Below, piece by piece: positions 8,627 through 16,513 of a stretch of DNA of 35,056 bases. Positions within the stretch are counted from its first letter, which is position 1. Each line of letters starts with the position of its first letter. Made by a program: the position numbers and the translations under genes. The notes below the pieces were generated by a model. That model was not told where the DNA came from, ran no database searches, and worked only from the letters and a program-made list of their open reading frames with translations. Location: contig JAWAZL010000017.1 of NCBI GenBank assembly GCA_038817485.1, positions 1 to 35,056 on the forward strand, in the 5' to 3' direction. The DNA is from Nitrososphaerota archaeon. GTDB lineage: Archaea; Thermoproteota; Nitrososphaeria_A; Caldarchaeales; JAVZCJ01.

Positions 8627-8655
8627 GAACATTTTGTTCGATTTTTTGAACAAAA
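8627..8655. repeat. Triple GAAC/GTTC inverted repeat in the exporter/propeller gap
   Basis: TTTTGTTC (8632-8639) and GAACAAAA (8648-8655) form an 8-bp hairpin arm pair with an 8-nt loop. A further GAAC at 8627-8630 pairs alternatively with the same GTTC. A run of T follows on the plus strand. It could be the 3' end signal of the exporter transcript or an operator for the propeller gene. Nothing else is seen in this 173-bp gap. Confidence 0.35.
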
Positions 8656-8749
8656 ATTTTTTAAAATCATTTAATAAAAAATATCTTGATACTTTAAAGA
8701 TTAAGCTTCTTTAATATTGTTAGCTTGATGCTTATATCTATTCTTTTCT

Positions 8750-10084
8750 TTATACAATTAACTCTTTTTTTCTTACTCTTCTTACTTTTATTTTATATTG
8801 CAAAGTTAGTAATTTTTCAGGGCTTAAAATCTTTCCTGTTAAATAAATTACAATCAATGTAAGTATAGTTGAATAAGGTATCCCATAAATTGCTTCTATT
8901 GGTATAGATCCCAAAAATATTTTCCTAGTAGAAATTAATGGATAAGATGTTGGAAGAGCGTATATTATTATTTGAGCTATTAATGGAAGTGTTCTTATCT
9001 CTCCCCCATATATTATTAAAAATGCTGGAATCATTACGGGTATAATCAATACTCCTAAAAATGAATTAGATATTCTTACATCACTACTTAATGCTCCTAT
9101 AACTACTCCTAAAGAAGTTGTGAAAAAAATTGCAAGTAAAACATTTATTCCTAATACAATATATGCTTCAATTGAAGGTAAAGGGAGTGATAAAGATAGT
9201 ATCGTCCCTCCTTCTATACCAGTTTCACCAAAAATTGTTAACATTCTCTCTAAATAAACGTAATAACCAGCTAAGTATAATATTGCTCCAATGATTGCTA
9301 TTATAGCTGAACCCATTAATTTTGCTAATAGAATTCCGTATCTACTAACTGGAAATGTTAATAAAGTTTCAAGTGTTCTTTCCTCATTTTCAATAGCAGT
9401 TGCTGTAGCAGCAGTTTGAGCAACACTTATTGTTAAAATAAGAAGGGTTATAGGAATAATCATGCTTTGCATCATAATTTGTCCAACTAGTACTTCAGGA
9501 GAAATACTAAGAACCTTTCCTCCTACAACGCTTAAACTATCAATCTTAAGCGGATCCTTTAAGTTTTCAGGCTTTCTATCCGAAGTAATATAGGAAATTA
9601 ATCTTAAGCTTAGTACATCGGAATATTTTTTTAATATGCTATTAATCATTGATAAAATACTTGTTTCGCTTATTCCACCACTTTTAATAAAATAGTATGT
9701 TTCTATATTTGATTTACTAAATTTAGTAATATTTTCTCCAAAATTTTTAGGAATTATAATTAAAGCTTGAATATTAGATTTTTCTAAATCTTTTAATAAA
9801 ATATTTATTTCACTATTCCTATCAAAATCTACGTATGTAATATTAAATCCAGAGTTTGATAAGAAATTTATTAAATCTAAACTCCAATCAGTTTTATCAT
9901 AATCTAATAAAGCAATGGGAATCCCTTCTTTTATAATTTGGATAGTAGATTCTGTTGAAAGGGAGAAAATAAATCCCATTAATGGAAGTATGAATATTGG
10001 AATAATTAAACCTATATATATTCTTGGATCTCTAAGTAAATCTTTGATTTCTTTTTCAATAAGTGGAGTTATTTTACTCTTCAA
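8750..10084 (-). CDS. ABC-2 type exporter permease (NatB/YhfG-like)
   Basis: About 444 aa. The N-terminus carries EIKDLLRDPRIYIGLIIPI leading into helix 1 (about 20-40). A large extracellular domain (about 45-195) follows, then five or six helices, with NEERTLETLLTFPVSRYGILLAKL (about 235-258, written here in part: TLLTFPVSR) as the ABC-2 coupling motif. The start is TTG 10084, because AAGGTGG lies 6 nt upstream; an in-frame TTG at 10102 precedes that SD. The start overlaps the last 11 nt of the ATPase gene. Substrate unknown; NatAB-type cation or drug export, or secretion of the neighbouring cell-surface protein, would be guesses. Confidence 0.86.
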   Translation of the reverse strand: MKSKITPLIEKEIKDLLRDPRIYIGLIIPIFILPLMGFIFSLSTESTIQIIKEGIPIALLDYDKTDWSLDLINFLSNSGFNITYVDFDRNSEINILLKDLEKSNIQALIIIPKNFGENITKFSKSNIETYYFIKSGGISETSILSMINSILKKYSDVLSLRLISYITSDRKPENLKDPLKIDSLSVVGGKVLSISPEVLVGQIMMQSMIIPITLLILTISVAQTAATATAIENEERTLETLLTFPVSRYGILLAKLMGSAIIAIIGAILYLAGYYVYLERMLTIFGETGIEGGTILSLSLPLPSIEAYIVLGINVLLAIFFTTSLGVVIGALSSDVRISNSFLGVLIIPVMIPAFLIIYGGEIRTLPLIAQIIIYALPTSYPLISTRKIFLGSIPIEAIYGIPYSTILTLIVIYLTGKILSPEKLLTLQYKIKVRRVRKKELIV

Positions 10085-10817
10085 TTTTAGCCACCTTAAC
10101 AAATACTTCTTCTAAATTTGATGCATTAAATTTTTCTTTAAGTTCTTTTGGATGGCCAATAGTAACTATTTCTCCACTATGAATGAATGCTATTCTAGAG
10201 CATAGATTTTCTACTTCAAGCATATTGTGACTTGATAAAATAATTGTAACTCCCATTTTTTCAGCATAATTTTTTATTATTTGTCTAATATATTGTGCAT
10301 GAATAACATCCAATCCAGCAGTAGGTTCATCTAAAATAGCTAATTTAGGTTTTACCATGAATGTTCTAGCTACTTGAAGTCTTCTCTTCATACCTTTACT
10401 ATAAATTTTCACTTTTTCATTTATTTTATTTCCTAAACCAGAAATTTTAATTGCTTCTTCAATAGCTTCTTCTAAATCTTTTTTAGAAGAAAAATATATT
10501 TTACCAACTATTTTTAAATATTCATAACCACTAAGATTCCTATAGGCTCCAGCATCTTCAGCTAAATAAGATATTATTTTTCTTACTTTATCGGATTCAG
10601 AAATGATATCATAATTAAAAATTTTAACAATTCCATCAGTTGGTAAAAGAAGCGTAGCAAGTATTCTTAAGGTAGTTGTTTTTCCTGCTCCATTTGGCCC
10701 AATTAATCCAAAAATTTCTCCAGGAGTAACATTAAATGAAATATATTTTAATGCGATAAAATCTCCAAATTTTTTAATAAGGTCTTTTACTTCTACAGCA
10801 AATATTTTTTCTCCCAT
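10074..10817 (-). CDS. ABC exporter ATPase (ABC-2 partner)
   Basis: About 247 aa, a single nucleotide-binding domain. Walker A is GPNGAGKTT (about 39-47). The signature is the variant YSKGMKRRLQVA (about 139-150), typical of ABC-2/CcmA-type ATPases. Walker B is LAILDEP (about 160), and the switch His is in ILSSHNMLE. The ATG at 10817 gives MGEKIFAVEV; a TTG at 10826 is also in frame. It pairs with the downstream permease by overlap. The preceding E1-like gene ends 30 nt upstream on the same strand, so all three may share a transcript. Confidence 0.9.
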   Translation of the reverse strand: MGEKIFAVEVKDLIKKFGDFIALKYISFNVTPGEIFGLIGPNGAGKTTTLRILATLLLPTDGIVKIFNYDIISESDKVRKIISYLAEDAGAYRNLSGYEYLKIVGKIYFSSKKDLEEAIEEAIKISGLGNKINEKVKIYSKGMKRRLQVARTFMVKPKLAILDEPTAGLDVIHAQYIRQIIKNYAEKMGVTIILSSHNMLEVENLCSRIAFIHSGEIVTIGHPKELKEKFNASNLEEVFVKVAKIEE

Positions 10818-10855
10818 TCTTCTCAATTTACTAATGACTCGTTTAAATACTTTTA

Positions 10856-11596
10856 TTATACACCTTTACATACTGGACAATTTGGATTTCTTTTAATTTC
10901 TACATGATTAAAAACATTTCTTTCTCCATCAAAGATTAATAATTTTCCAATATATTTTTCTCCTATTCCTAAAATGATCTTGATTGCCTCTATTACTTGT
11001 ATCATAGCAATTAGTGCAGGTATTGCTCCTAAAACTGGAAATGTAGCTACTTCAGGAGGATCGACTGGAATTAAACATCTTAAACAAGGTCCTTTACCTG
11101 GAATAATAGTCATTAATCTCCCTTCTAATCCTTGGACAGCTGCATAAACAAATGGTATTCTTAATTCTACACAAGCTTTATTTATTATAAATCTTGTTTT
11201 AAAATTATCTTGTCCATCTATAACAATATTTGCTCCATTAATTAATTCTTTTACATTTTCTTCATTTATTTCTTCTTTAATAGCTATAATTTTTATTTCA
11301 GGATTTAATTTAATTAATTTTTCTTTAGCAGATTCAACTTTATATTTTCCTATATCTTTTGTCCAGTATAAAATTTGTCTATTTAAATTACTTAATTCTA
11401 CTTTTTCTTTATCTATTAAAACTAATTCTCCTATTCCAGCAGCAGCTAAATAAATTGCTGAAGCACATCCTAATCCGCCTATTCCAGCAATAACTATTTT
11501 AGAAGATTTAATTTTTTCTTGCCCACTAATACCAATAAATGGCATCCTAATTTGTCTATCATATCTTTCTAATTCTAATTTTGATAATGATTGCAT
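10856..11596 (-). CDS. MoeB/ThiF/UbaA-type E1-like adenylyltransferase
   Basis: 246 aa. It activates the C-terminus of a ubiquitin-like sulfur carrier (MoaD/ThiS/SAMP type) by adenylation. Visible features: YDRQIRMP near the start, the ATP loop GIGGLGCASAIYLAAAGIG, LSNLNRQIL with the phosphate-binding Asn/Arg, DGQDNFKTR, and two zinc pairs CLRC and CPVC near the end. The catalytic Cys usually found before the GVLG motif is absent: the segment reads VATFPVLGAIP. It may therefore adenylate without forming a thioester. Start ATG 11596, with AGGTGA and 5 nt spacing; the GTG at 11605 lies at the end of that SD. Confidence 0.86.
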   Translation of the reverse strand: MQSLSKLELERYDRQIRMPFIGISGQEKIKSSKIVIAGIGGLGCASAIYLAAAGIGELVLIDKEKVELSNLNRQILYWTKDIGKYKVESAKEKLIKLNPEIKIIAIKEEINEENVKELINGANIVIDGQDNFKTRFIINKACVELRIPFVYAAVQGLEGRLMTIIPGKGPCLRCLIPVDPPEVATFPVLGAIPALIAMIQVIEAIKIILGIGEKYIGKLLIFDGERNVFNHVEIKRNPNCPVCKGV

Positions 11597-11715
11597 ATAT
11601 CTCACCTAATTTATTATGCATATGATTTTTTCATCATATTTTTAAACTTATATTTTAGTATAGCTTTTAACCCAATTTTACTTTGGCACCTTACAAATAT
11701 TGAAAATTTAATAAA

Positions 11716-11725
11716 GTTTATAAAT
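11716..11725 (+). promoter_or_regulatory. Surviving TATA-like box upstream of the HD pseudogene
   Basis: GTTTATAAAT, about 25 bp before the first recognisable residues of the HD-domain relic. It suggests the dead gene once had a leaderless promoter. Confidence 0.35.
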
Positions 11726-11740
11726 ATTTGATTTCAATAT

Positions 11741-12046
11741 GTTTTTGATGAGTTTCGACAAAAAGTTGAAAAAAGATTTGAATTAAAGCCCCTTACGTCC
11801 TATATAACAATGATGAAAGAAGCAGAAAGAGCAATTATAGAATTATTAGCAAGTCAACAAAAAGAAGAAAATGTGGAATTATTAAAAGATGATCCTGAGG
11901 TAAATGCAAATTGGGATATGGCAAATCATATTACTGTTACAAAATTGAAGTAGAATGACCATGGTTAAGTAAATGTAAAAATTGTAGCAGCTAATGCATT
12001 AAAGATGCTTGCTGTTGCTAAACCAGAGGAACCTATAGCAGATTAG
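11741..12046 (+). pseudogene. Relic of an HD-domain phosphohydrolase with in-frame stops
   Basis: One reading frame runs from 11732 and reads VFDEFRQKVEKRFELKPLT, then MMKEAERAIIELLASQQ, DPEVNANWDMANHITVTKLK, a TAG at 11951, NDHG, a TAA at 11966, VNVKIVAANALKMLAVA, and a third stop TAG at 12044. The pattern K-L-x-YNDHG-x-x-H-x-x-IVA-x-x-AL-x-(L/M)-L is that of archaeal HD-superfamily phosphohydrolases. Here the stops replace the residue before NDHG and the one after it, and the HD metal-binding half is gone. No ATG opens the frame at the expected place. It is therefore decayed rather than frameshifted. The rest of the 11.6-12.2 kb gap shows no gene. Confidence 0.7.
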
Positions 12047-12163
12047 AGAATAGTTCATCATAAAAGGGAGAAAATTTCAAGCATTAGAATAAACTCATAA
12101 AAAAACTAAAAGCATAAAAGGAGATACTCAAATATTATCTATATTTCTATTTGTTGATATTAT

Positions 12164-12173
12164 ATTTATAAAA
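12164..12173 (+). promoter_or_regulatory. TATA-like box for the alpha/beta hydrolase
   Basis: ATTTATAAAA, about 40 bp before the ATG at 12212. The leader would be about 15 nt and has no strong SD. Confidence 0.45.
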
Positions 12174-12211
12174 GAAAATTTTAAAAATAACTTTTTATTA
12201 GTAAAGTATTG

Positions 12212-12868
12212 ATGAAAAAATTTTTTATAAATAAAAATGAAGAAAAAGAAGTAAAAATTCAAATAAATTCTATTAATCTTGATGGTATTTTAGGCATTCC
12301 AGAAAATGCTAAGGGCATAGTTATTTTTGCTCATGGAAGTGGAAGTAGTCGCTTTAGTCCAAGGAATAATTTTGTTGCTAGAGAATTAAGGAAGGTAGGA
12401 TTAGCTACACTTTTATTTGATCTTTTAACAGAAGAAGAAGATTTAATTTATGAAAATCGTTTTAATATAGACCTTTTAGCAGATAGATTAATTGCTGTGA
12501 CTGAATGGGTAAAATCTAATAATGAAACAAAAAATCTAAAAATAGGTTATTTTGGAGCATCAACTGGTGCAGCAGCTGCACTTCAAGCTTCTACAAAAAT
12601 TGAAGATATTAAAGCCATTGTTTCTCGTGGAGGAAGACCAGACCTTGTTTTAGATTATCTTCCAAAAGTAAAAGCAGCAACTTTACTAATAGTTGGAGAA
12701 TTAGACGAATATGTAATAGAGCTTAATAAAATAGCTTATAAGAAATTAAAAGTAGAAAAAGAGCTTAAAATAATTCCAGGCGCTTCACATCTTTTTGAAG
12801 AACCTGGAAAACTTGAAGAAGTATCCCAATTAGCTAAGGAATGGTTTCTTAAATATCTTATAATATAA
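12212..12868 (+). CDS. Alpha/beta hydrolase (dienelactone hydrolase-like)
   Basis: 218 aa, a single-domain serine hydrolase. The oxyanion-hole motif is HGSGSSR (about 41-47). The nucleophile elbow GASTG has Ser at about 117. The acid is Asp at about 165 in VGELDEY, and His is at about 193 in GASHLFEEPG. This full triad and the short length fit dienelactone hydrolase-like or acyl-peptidase-like cytosolic hydrolases; the substrate is not evident. The sequence around the HGSGSSR loop and RGGRPDL resembles proteins annotated next to phosphoribosyltransferases in bacteria. A TTG immediately precedes the ATG, but the ATG is preferred. Single-gene unit. Confidence 0.85.
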   Translation: MKKFFINKNEEKEVKIQINSINLDGILGIPENAKGIVIFAHGSGSSRFSPRNNFVARELRKVGLATLLFDLLTEEEDLIYENRFNIDLLADRLIAVTEWVKSNNETKNLKIGYFGASTGAAAALQASTKIEDIKAIVSRGGRPDLVLDYLPKVKAATLLIVGELDEYVIELNKIAYKKLKVEKELKIIPGASHLFEEPGKLEEVSQLAKEWFLKYLII

Positions 12869-12942
12869 GGAATAAATTTTTATTCTAAATAATTTTTACT
12901 TTAAAAAATATATTTTATTTCCTAAATATTTTAAAAATAAAA

Positions 12943-12950
12943 ATATTTAA
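12943..12950 (+). promoter_or_regulatory. TATA-like box for radical SAM/PadR operon
   Basis: ATATTTAA, about 30 bp before the ATG at 12977. That implies an essentially leaderless transcript, in keeping with no SD before that ATG. Confidence 0.45.
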
Positions 12951-12976
12951 GCTTCCTTGATACCATTATTTATAAA

Positions 12977-14461
12977 ATGAGCGATTCTATTTCAAATTCT
13001 TCAAATGAAATAACATCTAAAACAATAGAATTATTAAAATCAACTATAGATAAAAAATTTATACGCTTTATATTAAGAAAATTTTGTAATGAATGTAAAA
13101 AAGATAAAAAAAATAGATTAGAAATTGCTCTAGAATTTTTTTCAGGAGAAAGAAATAATGCTTGTATTTTTTGTTCATACTTAGTAACTCCTATTGTAAA
13201 ATGGGCTGTTTTAAAGGGCGGGCAATCTTTTGGTTTAAGTGAAGAGAAACTTAAAGAAAAATTTAAAGATGTGTATTGGAGAAGGGGATTGGTTAATGTT
13301 ATAAATGGTGTTGCTAAATTTGGAGTATCAAAACCTTTTACTCCAGGCGCACCTTTTTTAGTTGTTTGGAATTTTACTAGAATGTGCAATTTAAAATGTA
13401 AGCATTGCTATGCTTCAGCTTTAACTCCTCATCCACTTGAATTAAATACTGAAGAAGCTTTAAAAGCTATTGATAAAATGAGTAAAGCAGGTGTAAATAT
13501 AATTGCTTTTTCTGGAGGAGAACCATTATTAAGAAAAGATTTCTTTGAAGTAGCTTCTTATGCTTCAAATAAAGGAATATTTACTGCTGTTGCAACAAAT
13601 GCAACAATTATTAATAAAAATATTGCTAAAAAATTAAAAGAATGCAATATTGGTTATGTTCAAATAAGTTTAGATGGAGCAAAAGCTGAAACTCATGATT
13701 CTTTTAGAGGAGTTGATGGGATATTTGAAAAAACAATTGAAGGAATTAAAAATTGTATTAATGAGGGAATTTTTACAGAAGTTGCTACAACTGTAACAAA
13801 ATATAATTTAAATGAAATTCCTGAAATATTAGATTTATGTGAAAGACTAGGAGTTAATTGGTGGATGATGTATAATTTTATTCCAACTGGTAGAGGTAAA
13901 GATATTGTTGAAAATGATCTTGACCCAGAAGAAAGAGAAGAACTACTTAAGATGCTTTGGGAAAGGCTTAAAAAAGAAGGGAAAATGCAGGTATTATCTA
14001 CTGCTCCTCAATTTGCAAGAGTCGCAATTCAAATGGAAGGAGGAAAAATAAATAATAAAGAAGTAATAATTCCTACACACTTTTATAATCCTCATTTAAG
14101 CGGACAATTAATTAATTTAAGCGAATTTATTGGTGGATGCGGTGCTGGAAGATTTTATTGTGCATTAGATTATGATGGATCTATTACTCCATGCGTATTC
14201 TTCCCATTAAAAGTAGGAGATATAAGGAAAGATGATTTTGAAGAAATATGGAATAAAAATAAAGTTTTCTTAGATTTGAGGAATAGAGAAAAACTTCATG
14301 GTCATTGTGGAGAATGCGAATATAAATATGTTTGTGGAGGTTGTAGGGCAAGAGCTTATGCTTATTTTAAAGATTATTTAGCACCTGATCCAGGGTGTAT
14401 AAATAATATTAGAGAATGGGAGAAAATAAAAGGAAAAATAGAGGTAAAAATACATGAATAA
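12977..14461 (+). CDS. Radical SAM/SPASM enzyme with Cys-rich N-terminal extension
   Basis: 494 aa. The radical SAM cluster motif CNLKCKHC is at about 137-144, followed by the SAM-binding FSGGEPLL (about 178). A SPASM-type C-terminus binds auxiliary clusters: Cys in GGCGAGRFYCALD, ITPCVFF, CGECEYKYVCGGC (about 448-460), and a last Cys near 479. An unusual 120-residue N-terminal extension contains two CxxC pairs (about Cys37/40 and Cys63/66). The core resembles the PqqE/NirJ/AhbD group, which act on peptides or tetrapyrroles; the substrate here is unknown. It overlaps the PadR gene by 8 nt. No small precursor-peptide gene is evident next to it. Confidence 0.87.
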   Translation: MSDSISNSSNEITSKTIELLKSTIDKKFIRFILRKFCNECKKDKKNRLEIALEFFSGERNNACIFCSYLVTPIVKWAVLKGGQSFGLSEEKLKEKFKDVYWRRGLVNVINGVAKFGVSKPFTPGAPFLVVWNFTRMCNLKCKHCYASALTPHPLELNTEEALKAIDKMSKAGVNIIAFSGGEPLLRKDFFEVASYASNKGIFTAVATNATIINKNIAKKLKECNIGYVQISLDGAKAETHDSFRGVDGIFEKTIEGIKNCINEGIFTEVATTVTKYNLNEIPEILDLCERLGVNWWMMYNFIPTGRGKDIVENDLDPEEREELLKMLWERLKKEGKMQVLSTAPQFARVAIQMEGGKINNKEVIIPTHFYNPHLSGQLINLSEFIGGCGAGRFYCALDYDGSITPCVFFPLKVGDIRKDDFEEIWNKNKVFLDLRNREKLHGHCGECEYKYVCGGCRARAYAYFKDYLAPDPGCINNIREWEKIKGKIEVKIHE

Positions 14462-14783
14462 AAATGGAAAAACTCTTAAAAATATTTTCCGAGGTATATT
14501 AAGTGTCATTATATTATGGATACTTTGGAAAGAACCAATGCATGGTTATGATATAATATTAAAAATTTCTGAATTAACTGGATTTAAATTTAATGCAGGA
14601 GTAGTTTATCCCATTCTTTATCAACTTGAAGAATTGAATTTAATTAAAGGTGAATGGAAACAAGTTGGTATAAGGCAAAGAATAAAACTTTATAAAATTA
14701 CTGAAAATGGAATAAAAATTCTTCAAGAAACAAGTAGCAGATTGCAAAACTTATTCAAAAGTTTAATCGATCTTATCCATTGA
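14454..14783 (+). CDS. PadR-family transcriptional regulator
   Basis: 109 aa winged-helix protein. The PadR signature HGYDIILKI (about 28-36) is followed by FNAGVVYPILYQLEELNLI (about 45-63), the recognition helix and start of the wing, and then KLYKITENGIKIL. The start ATG at 14454 lies inside the last codons of the radical SAM gene, so expression is coupled. It probably regulates that enzyme or its own operon. It lacks the long C-terminal dimerisation helix of larger PadR proteins, as in the short subgroup. Its stop is 2 nt from the stop of the convergent phosphoesterase gene. Confidence 0.88.
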   Translation: MNKNGKTLKNIFRGILSVIILWILWKEPMHGYDIILKISELTGFKFNAGVVYPILYQLEELNLIKGEWKQVGIRQRIKLYKITENGIKILQETSSRLQNLFKSLIDLIH

Positions 14784-14785
14784 TT

Positions 14786-15502
14786 TTATATAAAACTTGT
14801 TAATCTTCCACTTTTTAATTTTGATAAATCTATTATTGTCACTTTTTTTCTTGCTGGAAGAGAAACATTTACTACGAATGTTCCATCAATATATGTTTCA
14901 TGAACTATGCTATTATGCGCATGAGCATGAATCCATAAATTAGGTTGATGTTTTTCAATAATTTTTTCAAATTGTTTACAACCCATTTCAGGCCAAGCTC
15001 TTTCTATTTCCCCAATCAAAGTTTTATATGTAGGAGGATAATGTGTTAAAACTATTTTTATTTCAGATGAAAGATTTTCAAGCATTAAATCTATTTTTTC
15101 AATCCTTTTTTTATATATATCATGTATATTTTCAATATTTTTTCTTTGCCAATAAGTTGGTCTATCAAGAGAGCCTTTTGAGCCGATTATAGAAATTTTT
15201 GTATTATTTAAATTAATTGTATAAACTTCATCATTAAGCCATTTAATATCAGAATATTTTAAATATTCATTAATGCTAGATTCATATTCTTCATTTCCAA
15301 AACATGAAATGATTTCTCCTTTAAAAAATTCTCTTATAGTTAATAAAACATTTTTTATTTCATTAAAATTATTTTTTAAAACAATATCTCCAGCCAATAA
15401 AAATAAATTTACATCATTAAAATCGATTATTCCCTTTAAAGATTCTTTAAAAATTCCTAAAAATTTTGGGCTATGAATATCTCCAACAGCAATTATTTTC
15501 AT
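14786..15502 (-). CDS. Calcineurin-like metallophosphoesterase
   Basis: 238 aa. The metal-binding motifs come in order: GDIH (about 7-10), AGDIV (about 38-42), GNEEY (about 68-72), THYPPT (about 153-158), and HAHAH (about 192-196). The usual GNHD/E motif reads GNEE, so the His that normally helps protonate the leaving group is replaced by Glu, as in some Icc-related phosphoesterases. Substrate not evident. The start ATG overlaps the end of the kinase gene upstream by 4 nt, so the two are probably co-expressed. Its 3' end almost touches the PadR gene. Confidence 0.85.
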   Translation of the reverse strand: MKIIAVGDIHSPKFLGIFKESLKGIIDFNDVNLFLLAGDIVLKNNFNEIKNVLLTIREFFKGEIISCFGNEEYESSINEYLKYSDIKWLNDEVYTINLNNTKISIIGSKGSLDRPTYWQRKNIENIHDIYKKRIEKIDLMLENLSSEIKIVLTHYPPTYKTLIGEIERAWPEMGCKQFEKIIEKHQPNLWIHAHAHNSIVHETYIDGTFVVNVSLPARKKVTIIDLSKLKSGRLTSFI

Positions 15503-16485
15503 TTTTTACTTAAATTTATTTCTTCAACTTTTTTAAAAAGTTTATCTATTAATTTTTTATTATATCCTCCTATGATTTCTTTTAATGCTAAAATTATTCC
15601 ACCAATAGCTGGCTGATGCCCTTTTAATAAAGGATGAACGTACACATTTGGTAATTCTTTCATACTGCTTTTATATTTTCTCCATATAATGTTGGAATTG
15701 AATACTCCTCCAACTCCACCTACTATAACTTTATCTTCTTTTTCCATTCTTAATTTTTTATAAACTGTTTTTGCAGCTAAAATTAATTCTTCAGCTGCAT
15801 TATTTAATATATTTTTTGCAATTTTATCTCCTTTAATAGCAGCTTTTGTAACTATTGGAGCTAATCTAGCAATTCTATGAGATTCTACTTTACTATATAC
15901 ATAATCTATTATTTCATTGAAATCTTTTAAATTAAGTTCTTTAATTAATAGATCAACTAAAATTGTTTTTCTCCCTCTTCCATCGAATGCTCTTGTTGCT
16001 TCCTGTATTGCTTTTCTAGCAATATCAAATGCACTTCCCTCATCTCCTATTAACCATCCCCATCCTCCACTATAACATTCTTTACCAATACTATTTCTTC
16101 CATATACTATTGATCCAGTCCCTGCTACTGTTACAATTCCAGGTTTCCCTTTACTACATGCATAATATGCTACATTTACATCATTTACAATTTTATATTT
16201 CTCAATTAATCCTATTGATTTTATAATATCTGATATTATTTCATAATCTTTATTAGTATTTGCTCCACCTATTCCTAATCCAGCTATATCTATCTTCTCT
16301 TTTTCATATTTTGTATTTTTTAAAGCGTTTCTAATAGCTTCTTCAATATTTTTCTTCGCATTTTCTATTCCTACTGCATGATAATTACATGGTCCTGAAG
16401 AACCTATACCAATTATTTCATATTTTTCATTAATTATTATACAATTAGTTTTTGTTGCTCCTCCATCAAGACCAAGTATTAACAT
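15499..16485 (-). CDS. BadF/BadG/BcrA-type ATPase family, N-acetylglucosamine kinase-like sugar kinase
   Basis: 328 aa ASKHA-fold protein. The phosphate-1 loop is LGLDGGATKTN (about 4-14). A second phosphate loop is VAGTGSIVYG (about 120-129), followed by GGWGWLIGDEGSAFDIARKAI (about 139 on), which is highly characteristic of NagK and related sugar kinases. The adenosine loop is VGGVGGVF (about 253-260). It lacks the CxxC iron-sulfur site of 2-hydroxyacyl-CoA dehydratase activators, so an amino-sugar or sugar kinase is the better guess. Start ATG 16485, with GGAGA 6 nt upstream. It is the middle gene of the LplA-kinase-phosphoesterase run; the functional link is unclear. Confidence 0.84.
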   Translation of the reverse strand: MLILGLDGGATKTNCIIINEKYEIIGIGSSGPCNYHAVGIENAKKNIEEAIRNALKNTKYEKEKIDIAGLGIGGANTNKDYEIISDIIKSIGLIEKYKIVNDVNVAYYACSKGKPGIVTVAGTGSIVYGRNSIGKECYSGGWGWLIGDEGSAFDIARKAIQEATRAFDGRGRKTILVDLLIKELNLKDFNEIIDYVYSKVESHRIARLAPIVTKAAIKGDKIAKNILNNAAEELILAAKTVYKKLRMEKEDKVIVGGVGGVFNSNIIWRKYKSSMKELPNVYVHPLLKGHQPAIGGIILALKEIIGGYNKKLIDKLFKKVEEINLSKK

Positions 16486-16513
16486 ATTCTTTCTCCATAC
16501 ATTTATTATTTTT

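Noticed and set aside
11951-11968. The TAG in the HD-domain relic as a pyrrolysine codon
   Set aside because: A TAA follows five codons later in the same frame, the catalytic half of the protein is missing, and no pyrrolysine genes are in view. Decay explains it better.
12970-13389. Minus-strand 139-codon frame opposite the radical SAM gene
   Set aside because: It lies wholly antisense to a recognised enzyme and reads as a low-complexity Ser/Phe/Leu string.
15499-16485. BadF-family protein as an activator of 2-hydroxyacyl-CoA dehydratase
   Set aside because: The cysteine ligands for the bridging iron-sulfur cluster are absent, and the GGWGWLIGDEGS stretch fits sugar kinases.
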